Assembly: GCF_001931675.1 (NCBI RefSeq)
Contig: NZ_CP014839.1
Span: 3,224,001-3,288,000 of the forward strand
Length of the DNA: 64,000 bases
Direction: 5' to 3'
Source of the DNA: Pandoraea thiooxydans
GTDB taxonomy: Bacteria; Pseudomonadota; Gammaproteobacteria; Burkholderiales; Burkholderiaceae
Shown: piece by piece, positions 8,803-18,250 of the stretch
Layout of the letters: the number at the start of each line of letters is the position of its first letter
How positions within the stretch are numbered: the stretch's first letter is position 1
Program-made: the position numbers and the translations under genes
Notes under the pieces: model-generated
What the model was told of the DNA's origin: nothing
The model's database searches: none
The model's input: the letters and a program-made list of their open reading frames with translations, nothing else

Positions 8803-9420
8803 ATGGCTTCACGACCCCGAATCGCTGCACCGAGCTCGATAACCGGCCTGATCCTCGCAGGCGGACGCGGCACCCGCATGGGCGGCGCCGATAAGGGATT
8901 GCAGGCATTTCGCGGCATGCCGCTGGTGATGCATGCCATGCAGCGGCTGTCACCGCAGGTAACGACGCTGTTGATCAGCGCCAATCGCAATCTCGAGCGC
9001 TATCGCGAACTCGGTGTCACGGTGGTTTGCGACGACCCACCCGATTTTGCCGGGCCGCTGGCCGGCATACTTGCCGGGCTACGGGCCGCGCCGACCGAAT
9101 TCGTCGTCACAGCGCCGTGCGACTCGCCGTTGCTGCCGACCGACCTCGTGGCACGCCTGGCAGCCGGATTGCAGGAACAGCCAGACGCCCAGGCCGCAGT
9201 CGCCGTTACGCCGCAGGCCGGTCAATGGCGTGTGCAACCCGCGTTCATGATGGTCCCGCGCACGCTAGCCGACGACCTCGCACACTATTTGGCCGCGGGG
9301 CAGCGCAAAATACAAACGTGGTTAGCACGCCACACCATCGCACAAGTTCCTTTTGACGATGAGCGCCCGTTTTACAATATCAACTCGCTAGAAGAGCTCA
9401 ACGAAATCGAGCGGCACTAA
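8803..9420 (+). CDS. mobA: Molybdenum cofactor guanylyltransferase MobA
   Basis: The 205-residue protein has the nucleotidyltransferase signature LAGGRGTRMGGADKG near the N-terminus and the APCDSPLLPTDL metal-binding region. It transfers GMP from GTP to molybdopterin to give the guanine dinucleotide form. The ATG at 8803 removes a 22-codon extension of low similarity; the exact start is not certain. It lies 87 bases after moaA and 87 before moeA. Confidence 0.92.
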   Translation: MASRPRIAAPSSITGLILAGGRGTRMGGADKGLQAFRGMPLVMHAMQRLSPQVTTLLISANRNLERYRELGVTVVCDDPPDFAGPLAGILAGLRAAPTEFVVTAPCDSPLLPTDLVARLAAGLQEQPDAQAAVAVTPQAGQWRVQPAFMMVPRTLADDLAHYLAAGQRKIQTWLARHTIAQVPFDDERPFYNINSLEELNEIERH

Positions 9421-9507
9421 GCCGGCTCGCCGCCTATATGCCGCCCGTGCTGGTGCCGACGGCCTGTTCCGCCTCCTGCGGCTTGTTTCAAATCGCGCCT
9501 CATTCGC

Positions 9508-10782
9508 ATGAACACACTGAATACCGTCATCGGTTGCATGTCCGACTACGACCCCGAGGCCCTCTCGGTCGAACAGGCTCGGCATATCATTCGCGAGTGC
9601 GTCGCCCCGGTCGGCGGCGTGCAGTATGTCGCCGTGCGTACCGCGCTTGACCGCGTTCTGGCCAGTGATCTTATCTCCCCGATCGACGTCCCCGCCAATG
9701 ACAACTCGGCCATGGACGGCTATGCCTTCAACGGTTCCGTGCTCAGCGGCACCGCGCCGCGGCTTGAGATCGTCGGAGCGGCACTGGCAGGGCGCCCGTA
9801 CACCGGCACGGTGGCGGCCGGCCAATGCGTGCGCATCATGACCGGCGCGCTGATGCCGTCCGGCTGCGACACGGTGATTCCCCAAGAGTTGGTCCAGAAA
9901 GACGATGCCCATGTGGGTTTCGCCCCCGATGCCGTGCGCGCAGGCCAGCATCGCCGCCGCGCCGGCGAGGACCTGGCTGCCGGCAAGGCGGCGCTGCGCG
10001 CCGGAAAATTGCTGCGTCCAGCCGACCTCGGCTTGATCGCATCGCTGGGGATCGTCGAAGTCCCGGTGTTTCGCCGTGTACGGGTCGCGTTTTTCTCCAC
10101 CGGCGACGAACTGCGCTCGGCCGGGCAGGCGCTCGCCCCCGGCTGCGTCTATGACAGCAACCGCTATACCCTTTTCGGCATGCTGCATCGCATGGGCGCC
10201 GACGTCCTCGATCTGGGCGTCGTGCGCGACGATCCCGTCGCGTTGGAGGCCGCCTTTCGCCATGCCTGTGAAAATGCCGATGTGGTCATCACCTCGGGCG
10301 GTGTCTCGGTGGGCGACGCCGATTTCACCAAACCGATGATGGCACGACTCGGCGAAGTCGCGTTCTGGAAAGTCGCGATCCGCCCCGGCCGGCCGTTGGC
10401 GTTTGGCCGCCTTACCAGCGCCGGGCATGACGCGTTGCTGTTCGGGCTGCCCGGCAACCCGGTAGCGGTCATGGCAACGTTCTATGTGTTCGTGCGGGAT
10501 GCACTGCTGGCAACGATGGGCGCCGCTGCTCAGCCGATGCCACCGATGCGGGCGCGCAGCGCAAGCGCCATCACCAAGCGTCCCGGCCGGACCGAATTCC
10601 TGCGCGGCATCGTCAGCACCGGCGCCGATGGAGCAGTCGAGGTGTCGATTACCGGGGCGCAAGGCTCCGGCATGCTGCATTCGATGAGCGAGGCCAATTG
10701 CTTCGTCGTGCTGCCCCATGCCAAAGGCGACGTCGCCGCTGGAGACGATGTCGATATTCTACTTTTCGAGGGACTGATCTGA
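9508..10782 (+). CDS. moeA: Molybdopterin molybdenumtransferase MoeA
   Basis: The 424-residue protein follows the MoeA layout: an N-terminal linker, then DNSAMDGYAF, then the MPT-binding domain with IMTGALMPSGCDTVIPQE, the FFSTGDEL segment and ITSGGVSVGDADFTKP. The C-terminal domain has GLPGNPVAVMATF. MoeA inserts molybdate into adenylylated molybdopterin. It completes the moaA-mobA-moeA set. The other cofactor genes (moaC, moaD, moaE, mogA) are not in the window. Confidence 0.95.
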   Translation: MNTLNTVIGCMSDYDPEALSVEQARHIIRECVAPVGGVQYVAVRTALDRVLASDLISPIDVPANDNSAMDGYAFNGSVLSGTAPRLEIVGAALAGRPYTGTVAAGQCVRIMTGALMPSGCDTVIPQELVQKDDAHVGFAPDAVRAGQHRRRAGEDLAAGKAALRAGKLLRPADLGLIASLGIVEVPVFRRVRVAFFSTGDELRSAGQALAPGCVYDSNRYTLFGMLHRMGADVLDLGVVRDDPVALEAAFRHACENADVVITSGGVSVGDADFTKPMMARLGEVAFWKVAIRPGRPLAFGRLTSAGHDALLFGLPGNPVAVMATFYVFVRDALLATMGAAAQPMPPMRARSASAITKRPGRTEFLRGIVSTGADGAVEVSITGAQGSGMLHSMSEANCFVVLPHAKGDVAAGDDVDILLFEGLI

Positions 10783-10817
10783 CCAAACGCCACAATGCCA
10801 AATCGAAAAACAACCAC

Positions 10818-11096
10818 ATGAAAAAACAAATCTCCTATATCGCGCCCGTACAGACGTCAAAAGCGCTTGTGCTGATCTATCTCACATTCAGCGTGCCGAT
10901 CGTGCTTATCGCGTTGCTCGCCGCCTTTATCCGCTACGGAGAACTGCCTGGATTCGCGGTCTTCTCGGCCCTGCTGCTCAACGCGGTCATCGGCTTCGCC
11001 CTGCTATGGATCGCTTGCCATGCCTACAATTGGGTGGCCGCACGGTTTGGAGGCATTGAAATCGTGCTCACAGATATCGCCGAAGAAGGCCGATGA
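10818..11096 (+). CDS. Small two-helix membrane protein (DUF3566-like)
   Basis: This 92-residue protein has two hydrophobic segments at about residues 16-40 and 48-68. Its C-terminal motif YNWVAARFGGIEIVLTDI resembles the end of DUF3566 membrane proteins. The ATG at 10818 is 35 bases after the moeA stop codon; a longer frame overlapping moeA gives only Arg-rich nonsense. Its stop overlaps the start of the following acetyltransferase (ATGA), so the two are likely translated together. Function is unknown, and the DUF assignment is from memory of the motif. Confidence 0.75.
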   Translation: MKKQISYIAPVQTSKALVLIYLTFSVPIVLIALLAAFIRYGELPGFAVFSALLLNAVIGFALLWIACHAYNWVAARFGGIEIVLTDIAEEGR

Positions 11097-11605
11097 GAGC
11101 GCATTTGCGGCCGGCTCGACCCGGCGACGTCGCGGCGATTCATGCGCTGGTGCGCGAGCTGGCAGCCTATGAGCGACTGACCGACATGCTCGTGGCGACC
11201 GAAGATGACCTGCGCGATGCGTTATTCGGGCCGCAGCCGGTCATTGAATGCCTGCTGGCGGAAATCAGTGAGGAAGTGGTCGGCTACGCGCTCTTTTTCC
11301 ATAACTACTCGACCTTCCTCGGCCGGCGCGGCCTGTACCTCGAAGACGTCTACGTCAAACCGTCGGCACGCGGTCATGGCCTCGGACAGGCCCTGCTGCA
11401 CGCATTGGCGCGGATTGCCGTGCAACGCAACTGCGGCCGCGTCGAGTGGACGGTGCTCGACTGGAACCAGCCGGCGATCGATTTTTACGAAGCCCAGGGC
11501 GCCGACGTACTGCCCGAGTGGCGCGTGGTACGAATGACCGGCGAAGCGCTGCAACGCTTTGCTGCGTCCGTTCCCAAGCACCAACTGCTCGATCAGCGCT
11601 CCTGA
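11093..11605 (+). CDS. GNAT-family N-acetyltransferase
   Basis: The 170-residue protein fits the single-domain GNAT fold. The N-terminal RPARPGDVAAIHALVRELAAYE and the acetyl-CoA motif A in VKPSARGHGLGQALLHAL (R-G-H-G-L-G) are clear, as is the WTVLDWNQPAIDFYEAQGA segment. The overall pattern is closest to the diamine (spermidine/spermine) N-acetyltransferase-like group, but the substrate cannot be assigned. It overlaps the upstream membrane protein gene by four bases and converges on rmuC with nine bases between stops. Confidence 0.86.
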   Translation: MRAHLRPARPGDVAAIHALVRELAAYERLTDMLVATEDDLRDALFGPQPVIECLLAEISEEVVGYALFFHNYSTFLGRRGLYLEDVYVKPSARGHGLGQALLHALARIAVQRNCGRVEWTVLDWNQPAIDFYEAQGADVLPEWRVVRMTGEALQRFAASVPKHQLLDQRS

Positions 11606-11614
11606 AGGACGCGG

Positions 11615-13057
11615 CTAATCCTCCTCGATCGCTACGTCGCTGCCCAGCAGGGCAATCGCTTCGTCACCGGATAACGCCTCGACCGTCTTGAGTTTGCGCG
11701 CCATCTGACGAGTTCGCACCTCGGCCTGATCGATCGAACGCGTGACCGTCTCCAATTGAGATTTGGTGCGTGCCAGCACATCGCCAAACTTGCCGAACTC
11801 GGTCTTGACGGCGCCCAGCACTTGCCAAACCTCGCTCGAGCGCCGCTCGATCGCCAGCGTGCGAAACCCCATCTGCAAACTGTTGAGCAATGCCGTCAGT
11901 GTGGTCGGGCCGGCCACGGTCACGCGGAAGTCACGCTGCAGCGCATCGCTCAACCCAGGGCGCCGAAGCACCTCGGCATACAAACCTTCGGTGGGCAGGA
12001 ACAGTAGCGCGAAATCGGTCGTGTGCGGCGGCGCAAGGTATTTCTCCGCAATCGTGCGCGCTTCCTGACGAATCCGATTCTCAAGCGCCTTGGCGGCTTC
12101 CTCGACCGCACCGGGATCGGCACGCTCCTGCGCATCGATCAGCCGCTCGTAGTCTTCACGCGGAAATTTCGCGTCGATCGGCAACCATACCGGCTCACCG
12201 GTCTCGCCGTCACGGCCGGGCAGCGCGATCGCAAATTCGACGCGATCGTTGCTCTTGGGGACCGTGGCGACATTTTTTTGGTACTGGTCGGCCGTCAGCA
12301 GTTGTTCGAGCAATGCTTCGAGCTGTACTTCGCCCCAGGTACCGCGTGTCTTGACGTTGGTCAGCACCCGCTTGAGGTCTCCCACGCCGGCGGCCAGCGT
12401 TTGCATCTCGCCCAGACCGCGATGCACCTGCTCGAGACGGTCAGACACCAGTTTGAACGACTCGCCCAGGCGCTGCTCCAGCGTGGCATGCAGCTTCTCG
12501 TCGACGGTGCGGCGCATCTCCTCGAGCTTGGCGGCATTCTGGGTCTCGATATCCTTGAGCTTCTGCTCCAGCGTGGCCCGAATCTCCGCCAGCCGCCGTT
12601 CGTTACTCTCGGTCAGTTGCGTCAGTTGTTGTTGCTGCGCCTCGCCAAAGCGCCGCAGTGCCGTGCCCTGCTCCTCGCGCATCTGCTGGCCTTGCTGCAT
12701 CAGGCTTTGCCGCACGGCTTCGAGTTGCGCGGCATTGCTTTCGGTGAGTTTGACGAGCTGCTGGGCAAATCCGTCGATCTGATTGTTCTGCACGGTGGCC
12801 ACGCTCGTCATTTGCGCGGCTAGGGCCTGCTGGAATTGCGACAACTGGGCGCCCTGCTCGGTACGCCCGGCGCGCGCCGCGTCGCTCAGTTCCTGGCGCA
12901 GCGCCCGTTCGCTTCGCTCGCCGGCGCGCAGCAGATCCTCATGCATCGCGCGCAAGCCCTCCGCCCCGTCTCTGCGTCGTGCCACCAGCATCCCCAACAA
13001 CGCCAGACCGAGCAGGATCGCTACCAGCAGTATCGTAGTCACCATCGAATTGGTCAT
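11615..13057 (-). CDS. rmuC: DNA recombination protein RmuC
   Basis: The 480-residue protein has an N-terminal membrane anchor (about residues 7-24), then a long Gln/Glu/Arg-rich coiled coil to about residue 210. The RmuC nuclease-like domain follows, recognisable by RGTWGEVQLEALLEQLLT and the PD-(D/E)XK-like stretch WLPIDAKFPREDYERL. RmuC limits inversions at short inverted repeats in E. coli. It is separated from the upstream 2-hydroxyacid dehydrogenase gene by only seven bases and is probably the last gene of that operon. Confidence 0.92.
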   Translation of the reverse strand: MTNSMVTTILLVAILLGLALLGMLVARRRDGAEGLRAMHEDLLRAGERSERALRQELSDAARAGRTEQGAQLSQFQQALAAQMTSVATVQNNQIDGFAQQLVKLTESNAAQLEAVRQSLMQQGQQMREEQGTALRRFGEAQQQQLTQLTESNERRLAEIRATLEQKLKDIETQNAAKLEEMRRTVDEKLHATLEQRLGESFKLVSDRLEQVHRGLGEMQTLAAGVGDLKRVLTNVKTRGTWGEVQLEALLEQLLTADQYQKNVATVPKSNDRVEFAIALPGRDGETGEPVWLPIDAKFPREDYERLIDAQERADPGAVEEAAKALENRIRQEARTIAEKYLAPPHTTDFALLFLPTEGLYAEVLRRPGLSDALQRDFRVTVAGPTTLTALLNSLQMGFRTLAIERRSSEVWQVLGAVKTEFGKFGDVLARTKSQLETVTRSIDQAEVRTRQMARKLKTVEALSGDEAIALLGSDVAIEED

Positions 13058-13064
13058 AACGGAA

Positions 13065-14066
13065 TTATTTCTGTTTGACTTGCGGGTTCAAGAGGCAAGG
13101 CGGCTTGCCGGCATTCGGCCCAAAACCCAGTGCCGCGATCAGGTTATCGGTCGCCAGATTGGCCATGGCCCGTCGGGTCGCTTCGCTGGCGCTGGCGATG
13201 TGCGGCGTGAGCACGACGTTGGGCACTTCCAGCAAGCCCGGATGCACGGCCGGCTCCCCTTCGAATACATCGAGACCGGCCGCGGCGATGCGCTTGTCGC
13301 GCAGCGCGCGCGCCAGCGCCGCGTCGTCGACGATCCCGCCGCGCGCCAGATTCACCAGCGTAGCGGTCGGCTTCATCAACGCCAGTTCGGCCTCGCCGAT
13401 GGTGTGGTGACTGGCCGCCGTATAGGGCAGGACAAGAATCACGTGATCGGCCTGGCGCAACAGATCTTCCTTGCCGACGTAGCAAGCCTTGCACGCCTGC
13501 TCGATCGTCTCCGGCACCCGTGAGCGATTGTGATAGAGCACCTGCATGTCGAAGCCCGAAGCGCGCCGGGCCAAGGCCTGCCCAATACGCCCCATGCCGA
13601 TGATGCCCAGTGTCGCGCCGTGAATGTCGGCCCCCAGAAACATATCGTAGGCCCACTTCTGCCAGTGCCCCGCGCGCAACCAGCGCTCGCTCTCGGTGAT
13701 GCGGCGCGCAGTCGCCATCAGCAGCGCCCAGCCGAAATCCGCGGTGGTCTCGTTGAGCACGTCGGGCGTGTTGGTGGCCATCACGCCGGCCGCGCTCATC
13801 GCCGGAACATCGAAATTGTTGTAGCCGACCGCCATGTTGCAGGCTGCCCGCAAGTTGGGTGCGCCAGCGAGCACATCGGCATCGATGCGCTCGCTGGCGG
13901 TGGTAATGACACCCAGCTTGTCGTGCAGGCGCGCGACGAGTTCCGCCGGGCTCCAGATCTCGTCACGTGGGTTGCTCTCGACCTCGAAATACTGTGCAAG
14001 CCGCTCCACCACCTCGGGGAACACCGCTCGCGCGACCAATACTTTAGGTTTCACATCAGGCTCCAA
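13065..14066 (-). CDS. 2-hydroxyacid dehydrogenase (glyoxylate/hydroxypyruvate reductase-like)
   Basis: The 333-residue D-isomer-specific 2-hydroxyacid dehydrogenase has the Rossmann motif GMGRIGQALA and the catalytic Arg (NLARGG), Glu (in FEGEP) and His (in TPHIAS). The pattern is closest to GhrB-type enzymes that reduce glyoxylate and hydroxypyruvate with NAD(P)H. Its start overlaps the end of the antiporter gene by 11 bases, and rmuC follows seven bases after its stop. Confidence 0.88.
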   Translation of the reverse strand: MEPDVKPKVLVARAVFPEVVERLAQYFEVESNPRDEIWSPAELVARLHDKLGVITTASERIDADVLAGAPNLRAACNMAVGYNNFDVPAMSAAGVMATNTPDVLNETTADFGWALLMATARRITESERWLRAGHWQKWAYDMFLGADIHGATLGIIGMGRIGQALARRASGFDMQVLYHNRSRVPETIEQACKACYVGKEDLLRQADHVILVLPYTAASHHTIGEAELALMKPTATLVNLARGGIVDDAALARALRDKRIAAAGLDVFEGEPAVHPGLLEVPNVVLTPHIASASEATRRAMANLATDNLIAALGFGPNAGKPPCLLNPQVKQK

Positions 14067-15474
14067 AGAACAGGAAGCTGGTCACGATGAACAGTGGCAT
14101 CAAAATCGCTACGGACCATAGCATATAGCCGAAAAACGTCGGCATCCTGACGCCGCGCTGCTCGGCGATCGCCTTGACCATGAAATTCGGGGCGTTCCCG
14201 ATATACGTGTTCGCCCCCATGAAAACGGCACCCGCCGATATTGCCGCCAGCGTCATGACCTCGCCCATCAGCGCGTGCGCATCGCCGCCGGCGGTGTTGA
14301 AAAACACCAGATAGGTCGGCGCGTTATCGAGAAACGACGACAACAGGCCAGTGGCCCAGAAATACATCAGGTTGTCCGGTTGCCCCTGCGCATCGCTGAC
14401 CAGACGCACCACGGCACCGAACGCGCCGTGTTCACCCGCCCGCAATATCGCGATGACCGGGATGATCGTCAGGAAGATGCCGGCGAACAGTTTGGCGACT
14501 TCCTTGATTGGCTCCCAATTGAAATCGTTGCCGTCGCGTGCGCTGCGCGGCGTGATCGCAAGCGACACCAGCATCACCACGATCAGCCCCAGATCCCGCA
14601 CGACATTTTGCAGCGCGGCGGGCGTGCCGAACACATCGAACTCGATGCCCGGCCGCCACACGCCGCTGAGCAGCACCAACGCAATGACCGCCGCCAGCAA
14701 CAGGAAATTGACCTTGCCCTCGAGCCAGATCCTCCGGCTGTCCGGCGTCGGATCGAGCGCGGCCGGCCGCTCCTCTTCCCTGGTGTGATAGAGGTAACTA
14801 TCGAGCAAAAAGAAGACCACCAGGAGCACGCCGCAGATAAACAGCGTTTCCGGCCACAGATGAATCGCAGTCCAGAAGAAGTCGACGCCTTGGAGGAATC
14901 CGAGGAACAGCGGCGGATCGCCCAGTGGCGTGAGCGAGCCGCCCGCATTGGCAACCAGAAATATGAAGAACACCACGACATGCACGACGTGCTTGCGATT
15001 GTCGTTGGCCCGCAACAAGGGACGGATCAGCAACATCGCCGCGCCAGTGGTTCCCATAATGCTGGCCAGCACTGTACCCAGTGCCAGCAGCCCGGTGTTC
15101 AGGCGCGGCGTGCCATGCAGATTGCCGCGCACGCAAATCCCGCCAGCGACGGTGAAAAGCGCCGCCAGCAGCACGATGAACGGGATGTATTCGGCCATCA
15201 GCGCGTGCACCAAACCATGCCACGCGGCACCCACACCATGGACGGCGGCGAACGGCAGCAGAAACGCCAGTGCCCACACGGCCGAAATCTTGCCGAAATG
15301 GTGATGCCAGAACTTCGGGGCGAGCAACGGGAACAGGGCAATTGACAGCAGGATCCCCGCAAAGGGGATGCCCCACAGGGCAGACAGACCCGCAGCATCG
15401 AAATCGGCGGCACGAGCGGCCACCGGTAGAAATAAGAAAAGTCCGAAAAACACTCGCAGCACAATCTTATTCAT
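14056..15474 (-). CDS. Sodium:proton antiporter / ion transporter family (CitMHS_2-like)
   Basis: The 472-residue protein has an apparent signal peptide (residues 1-22, ending VAARA) and about 11-12 membrane segments. The paired loops NAGGSLTPLGDPPLFLGFL and GANTYIGNAPNFMVKAIAEQ are typical of the ion transporter superfamily that includes NhaD-type Na+/H+ exchangers and citrate/Mg carriers. The first ATG that gives a clean N-terminus is at 15474; the longer frame upstream is charged and unrelated. The transported ion is uncertain. Confidence 0.8.
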   Translation of the reverse strand: MNKIVLRVFFGLFLFLPVAARAADFDAAGLSALWGIPFAGILLSIALFPLLAPKFWHHHFGKISAVWALAFLLPFAAVHGVGAAWHGLVHALMAEYIPFIVLLAALFTVAGGICVRGNLHGTPRLNTGLLALGTVLASIMGTTGAAMLLIRPLLRANDNRKHVVHVVVFFIFLVANAGGSLTPLGDPPLFLGFLQGVDFFWTAIHLWPETLFICGVLLVVFFLLDSYLYHTREEERPAALDPTPDSRRIWLEGKVNFLLLAAVIALVLLSGVWRPGIEFDVFGTPAALQNVVRDLGLIVVMLVSLAITPRSARDGNDFNWEPIKEVAKLFAGIFLTIIPVIAILRAGEHGAFGAVVRLVSDAQGQPDNLMYFWATGLLSSFLDNAPTYLVFFNTAGGDAHALMGEVMTLAAISAGAVFMGANTYIGNAPNFMVKAIAEQRGVRMPTFFGYMLWSVAILMPLFIVTSFLFFGA

Positions 15475-15571
15475 GTAGTCCCTGTATCGGTTTTTGTGAT
15501 GACGGGGCGCTTCGATCCGCACGGCCGGGCAAAGTGCCCGCCCGCCGCGCAAATCAGACGTGACTCAGCAC

Positions 15572-16234
15572 TCAGACGTCATTGACCAACAGCACGTGCA
15601 CTCGATAAGGGCCATGCGCGCCCAGAATGATCGTTTGCTCGATATCGCCAGTGCGTGAGGGGCCGGCGATGATATTGAGCGCTCTGGGCAATTGCCCAAG
15701 CTCGTGGCGCACCAGGTTGAAGGCGTCTTCGTGCGCGTCGACGATGCGCGAGGCCGGCACGATGGCGATATGCGTTTCGGGCAGCAAGCCCGCCGAGGCG
15801 AACGTATCGGGGCCGGACGCCAGCACCAGCGCGCCGGTCTCGGCGACCGCGCAAAAGCAACCCGTGACGCCGACCAGATCGGCGTCACGCGGCGGGCGAA
15901 ACTCGACCTGACATCCCGCAGCCTGCCATGGCAGATCGCTCAGCGTATTCCACGCGATCGCCTGCGCCGGCAGGTTCAACTCGCCCAGATAGGCGGCTAC
16001 CGCCGACGGCACCCCGGACATGGCGCCGATCGCCTGGACGGTCGTCGACAGCGCCTGCGCTTGCTCGACGAAGCGGGCTACGCGATCGGCTGGCAGCACA
16101 GGGCGCGGGCCCTCCGGATGACGCTGCAGATAATCCTCGGCCGCGTCTCTTTCGGCCTGGGTCACCTCGGCCGGGCGCTGTTGAGCGCTGCGAATGCGAG
16201 CAAGAATGCGTTGGCGAGCGGCCGAAGTGTCCAT
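15572..16234 (-). CDS. lutC: LutC/YkgG-family LUD-domain protein
   Basis: The 220-residue protein carries the LUD fold, with GVTGCFCAVAETGALVLASGP and HELGQLPRALNIIAGPSRTGDIEQTIILGAHGP as diagnostic C-terminal stretches. LutC works with the iron-sulfur proteins LutA and LutB in L-lactate oxidation to pyruvate. Neither partner is adjacent: pncB lies upstream and the antiporter gene downstream. The role is therefore inferred from the family only. Confidence 0.85.
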   Translation of the reverse strand: MDTSAARQRILARIRSAQQRPAEVTQAERDAAEDYLQRHPEGPRPVLPADRVARFVEQAQALSTTVQAIGAMSGVPSAVAAYLGELNLPAQAIAWNTLSDLPWQAAGCQVEFRPPRDADLVGVTGCFCAVAETGALVLASGPDTFASAGLLPETHIAIVPASRIVDAHEDAFNLVRHELGQLPRALNIIAGPSRTGDIEQTIILGAHGPYRVHVLLVNDV

Positions 16235-16310
16235 ATGTTCTTCCTGAAGTATCGCGGGCTTGATGCCCGATTATAACGGCCCGACAGCCCCGGCAAATCC
16301 GGCGCCAGCT

Positions 16311-17498
16311 TCATTGCGCAGGCGCCGGCGCAATCTCGAAGACTTGCCGCAGGTAGGCCAGATAAGCCTCGTCCTCGCACATGTTCTTGCCTGGCGAGTC
16401 AGTCAGCTTGGCCACCGGCTGCCCATTGCAGCGAACCATCTTGATGACGATCTGCAGCGGCTGATAGCCCAGATCGTTGGTCAAATTCGTACCGACCCCG
16501 AACGCCAGCCGGCAGCGGTCGCGAAACCGCTCGTAGAGCTGAATGACCTTTGGGATATCGAGACCATCGCTGAAAATCATGGTCTTGGTGCGCGCATCCA
16601 CGCGGTTGTCCTGATAGTGCTGCAGCAACCGCTCGCCCCATTCAAAGGGATCGCCCGAATCATGTCGCGCACCGTCGAACAGCTTGCAGAAATACATATC
16701 GAAATCGCGCAAAAAGGCTTTCATGCCGTACACATCGGACAACGCAATCCCCAGGTCGCCCCGATACTCCTTGGCCCACATCTCGAACCCGAAGATCTGC
16801 GAGTCGCGCAGGCGCGGGCCGAGCGCCTGGCATGCCTGCAGATACTCATGCGCCATCGTGCCCAACGGCGTCAAACCGTGTTTGAGCGCGTAATACACAT
16901 TGCTGGTGCCGGCGAACTGCTCGCCGAGCTGGCGCTTGAGGGTGAGGATGACCTCCTCGTGCCACTCGCGCGAAAAGCGCCGCCGCGTGCCGTAATCGGC
17001 AATCTTGCAATCCTCGAAGCCCGGCCGCCCCGAAAGCAGCCCGATTTTCTCGCGCAACCGCTCGCGCCCCTCGTCATAGGCGGGCTGCCGCTGGGTATTG
17101 CGGAAATATATTTCGTTGACGATCGCCAGCACCGGAATCTCGAACAGGATCGTGTGCAGCCACGGACCGCGAAAGACAATCTCGATCTCGCCGTTGTCCT
17201 TGGGCGACGGCGTTATCTCGAGGTACTTTTCGTTGAGATGAAACAGATCGAGGAAATCGATGAAATCGCTTTTGATAAAGCGCATCTGGCGCAGGTATTC
17301 GAGCTCCGAGTCGCTAAAGCGCAACCCGCATAGCTGGCGGATCTCGTCGCGAATTTCGTCGATGTAGGGCACCAGGTCGACGCCTTCCGTGCGGCATTTG
17401 AAGCGATATTCCACCTGGGCCGCAGGGAAGTGATGCAGCACCACCTGCATCATGGTGAACTTGTACAGATCGGTGTCCAACAGCGAAGTGATAATCAT
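16311..17498 (-). CDS. pncB: Nicotinate phosphoribosyltransferase
   Basis: The 395-residue protein matches PncB from the N-terminal [18 protein letters not shown] through the GTSNVYYAL loop with its phosphorylatable-His neighbourhood and [10 protein letters not shown] to [12 protein letters not shown]. The enzyme converts nicotinate, PRPP and ATP to nicotinate mononucleotide in the NAD salvage pathway. The length is normal. It is divergent from fdxA across 236 bases. Confidence 0.95.
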   Translation of the reverse strand: MIITSLLDTDLYKFTMMQVVLHHFPAAQVEYRFKCRTEGVDLVPYIDEIRDEIRQLCGLRFSDSELEYLRQMRFIKSDFIDFLDLFHLNEKYLEITPSPKDNGEIEIVFRGPWLHTILFEIPVLAIVNEIYFRNTQRQPAYDEGRERLREKIGLLSGRPGFEDCKIADYGTRRRFSREWHEEVILTLKRQLGEQFAGTSNVYYALKHGLTPLGTMAHEYLQACQALGPRLRDSQIFGFEMWAKEYRGDLGIALSDVYGMKAFLRDFDMYFCKLFDGARHDSGDPFEWGERLLQHYQDNRVDARTKTMIFSDGLDIPKVIQLYERFRDRCRLAFGVGTNLTNDLGYQPLQIVIKMVRCNGQPVAKLTDSPGKNMCEDEAYLAYLRQVFEIAPAPAQ

Positions 17499-17656
17499 GG
17501 CGCCCCGTCGTGCCTGCTCTGGAGGTTGTCGCTAAATAAATCGGCCCGGCCCCGCATCGCCGGGCGGCGAATCCGTTCGCCGCCCCACCTGCCTGACCCG
17601 CTCGGCAGCCCCGCCGCGCCGTCTCCCGGCCGATGGTACCGCAAACCACACGAGTG

Positions 17657-17685
17657 TTCATCGCCCCGAACGGCTGCGCTACAAT
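17657..17685 (+). promoter_or_regulatory. Candidate sigma-70 promoter of fdxA
   Basis: TTCATC (17657-17662) and TACAAT (17680-17685) are separated by 17 bases, about 50 bases upstream of the fdxA start. The -10 box is good, the -35 box only fair. Confidence 0.45.
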
Positions 17686-17734
17686 ATTGGCTTTACGCGG
17701 CCATCCGCAGCCGCTCGAGCTCCCAGGAATTACG

Positions 17735-18058
17735 ATGACCCACGTTGTCACAGAAAACTGCATCAAATGCCGCTACACCGACTGCGTTGACGTCTGCCCG
17801 GTCGACTGCTTCCGCGAAGGGCCCAACTTCCTCGCCATCGATCCCGACGAGTGCATCGATTGCGCCGTATGCGTGGCGGAATGCCCGGTCAACGCGATCT
17901 ACGCCGAAGAAGACGTGCCGGGCGATCAGCAGGAGTTCGTCGGCCTGAACGCCGAACTGGCAAAGGCCTGGCCCAGCATCACCAAGACCAAGGCGCCGCT
18001 GCCCGACGCAGACGATTGGAAAGACGTCACTGACAAGCTCAAACTGCTCGAGCGCTGA
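17735..18058 (+). CDS. fdxA: 7Fe ferredoxin FdxA
   Basis: The 107-residue ferredoxin has two cluster motifs in the N-terminal half: [17 protein letters not shown], and [19 protein letters not shown]. They match the [3Fe-4S]/[4Fe-4S] arrangement of FdxA, followed by the acidic C-terminal extension of that family. The ATG at 17735 gives the canonical [12 protein letters not shown] start. It is a small soluble electron carrier; the redox partner is unknown. Confidence 0.95.
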   Translation: MTHVVTENCIKCRYTDCVDVCPVDCFREGPNFLAIDPDECIDCAVCVAECPVNAIYAEEDVPGDQQEFVGLNAELAKAWPSITKTKAPLPDADDWKDVTDKLKLLER

Positions 18059-18084
18059 TCCGCTCAGATTGAGCCGACGAGTTG

Positions 18085-18114
18085 TTGACACGGCATCAAC
18101 AAGGCCACTATAAT
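18085..18114 (+). promoter_or_regulatory. Consensus promoter of tRNA-Asn
   Basis: TTGACA (18085-18090) and TATAAT (18109-18114) both match the sigma-70 consensus exactly, with 18 bases between. The -10 box ends 15 bases before the mature tRNA 5' end. Confidence 0.85.
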
Positions 18115-18129
18115 CGCTTTCTCTTTTGA

Positions 18130-18205
18130 TCCCCGATAGCTCAGTCGGTAGAGCGACGGACTGTTAATCCGCAGGTCCCTGGTTCGAGCCCAGGTCGGGG
18201 AGCCA
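18130..18205 (+). tRNA. tRNA-Asn (anticodon GTT), CCA encoded
   Basis: The 76-base sequence folds into a full cloverleaf. The acceptor stem is TCCCCGA with TCGGGGA. The anticodon loop CTGTTAA has GTT at 18163-18165. The T loop is GGTTCGAGCC, and a G discriminator precedes genome-encoded CCA (18203-18205). Confidence 0.97.
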
Positions 18206-18214
18206 AACAAACAC

Positions 18215-18250
18215 AAGCAAAAAGCCCACCGCTCGGTGGGCTTTTTGCTT
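18215..18250. terminator. Bidirectional terminator after tRNA-Asn
   Basis: A perfect 16-base-pair inverted repeat (18215-18230 with 18235-18250, loop GCTC) contains A-rich and T-rich arms around a GCCCACC core. It ends the tRNA-Asn transcript on the plus strand. It can also end transcription from the convergent oxidase gene on the minus strand. Confidence 0.9.

Noticed and set aside
15526-15540. CGGGCA-AAG-TGCCCG stem as terminator of lutC
   Set aside because: It has no U-tract on either strand and is only six base pairs long.
18130-18250. tRNA-Asn as a possible attachment site of an integrated element
   Set aside because: No integrase, direct repeat of the tRNA 3' end or cargo is seen on either side; the tRNA is followed directly by its terminator and a housekeeping-type gene.
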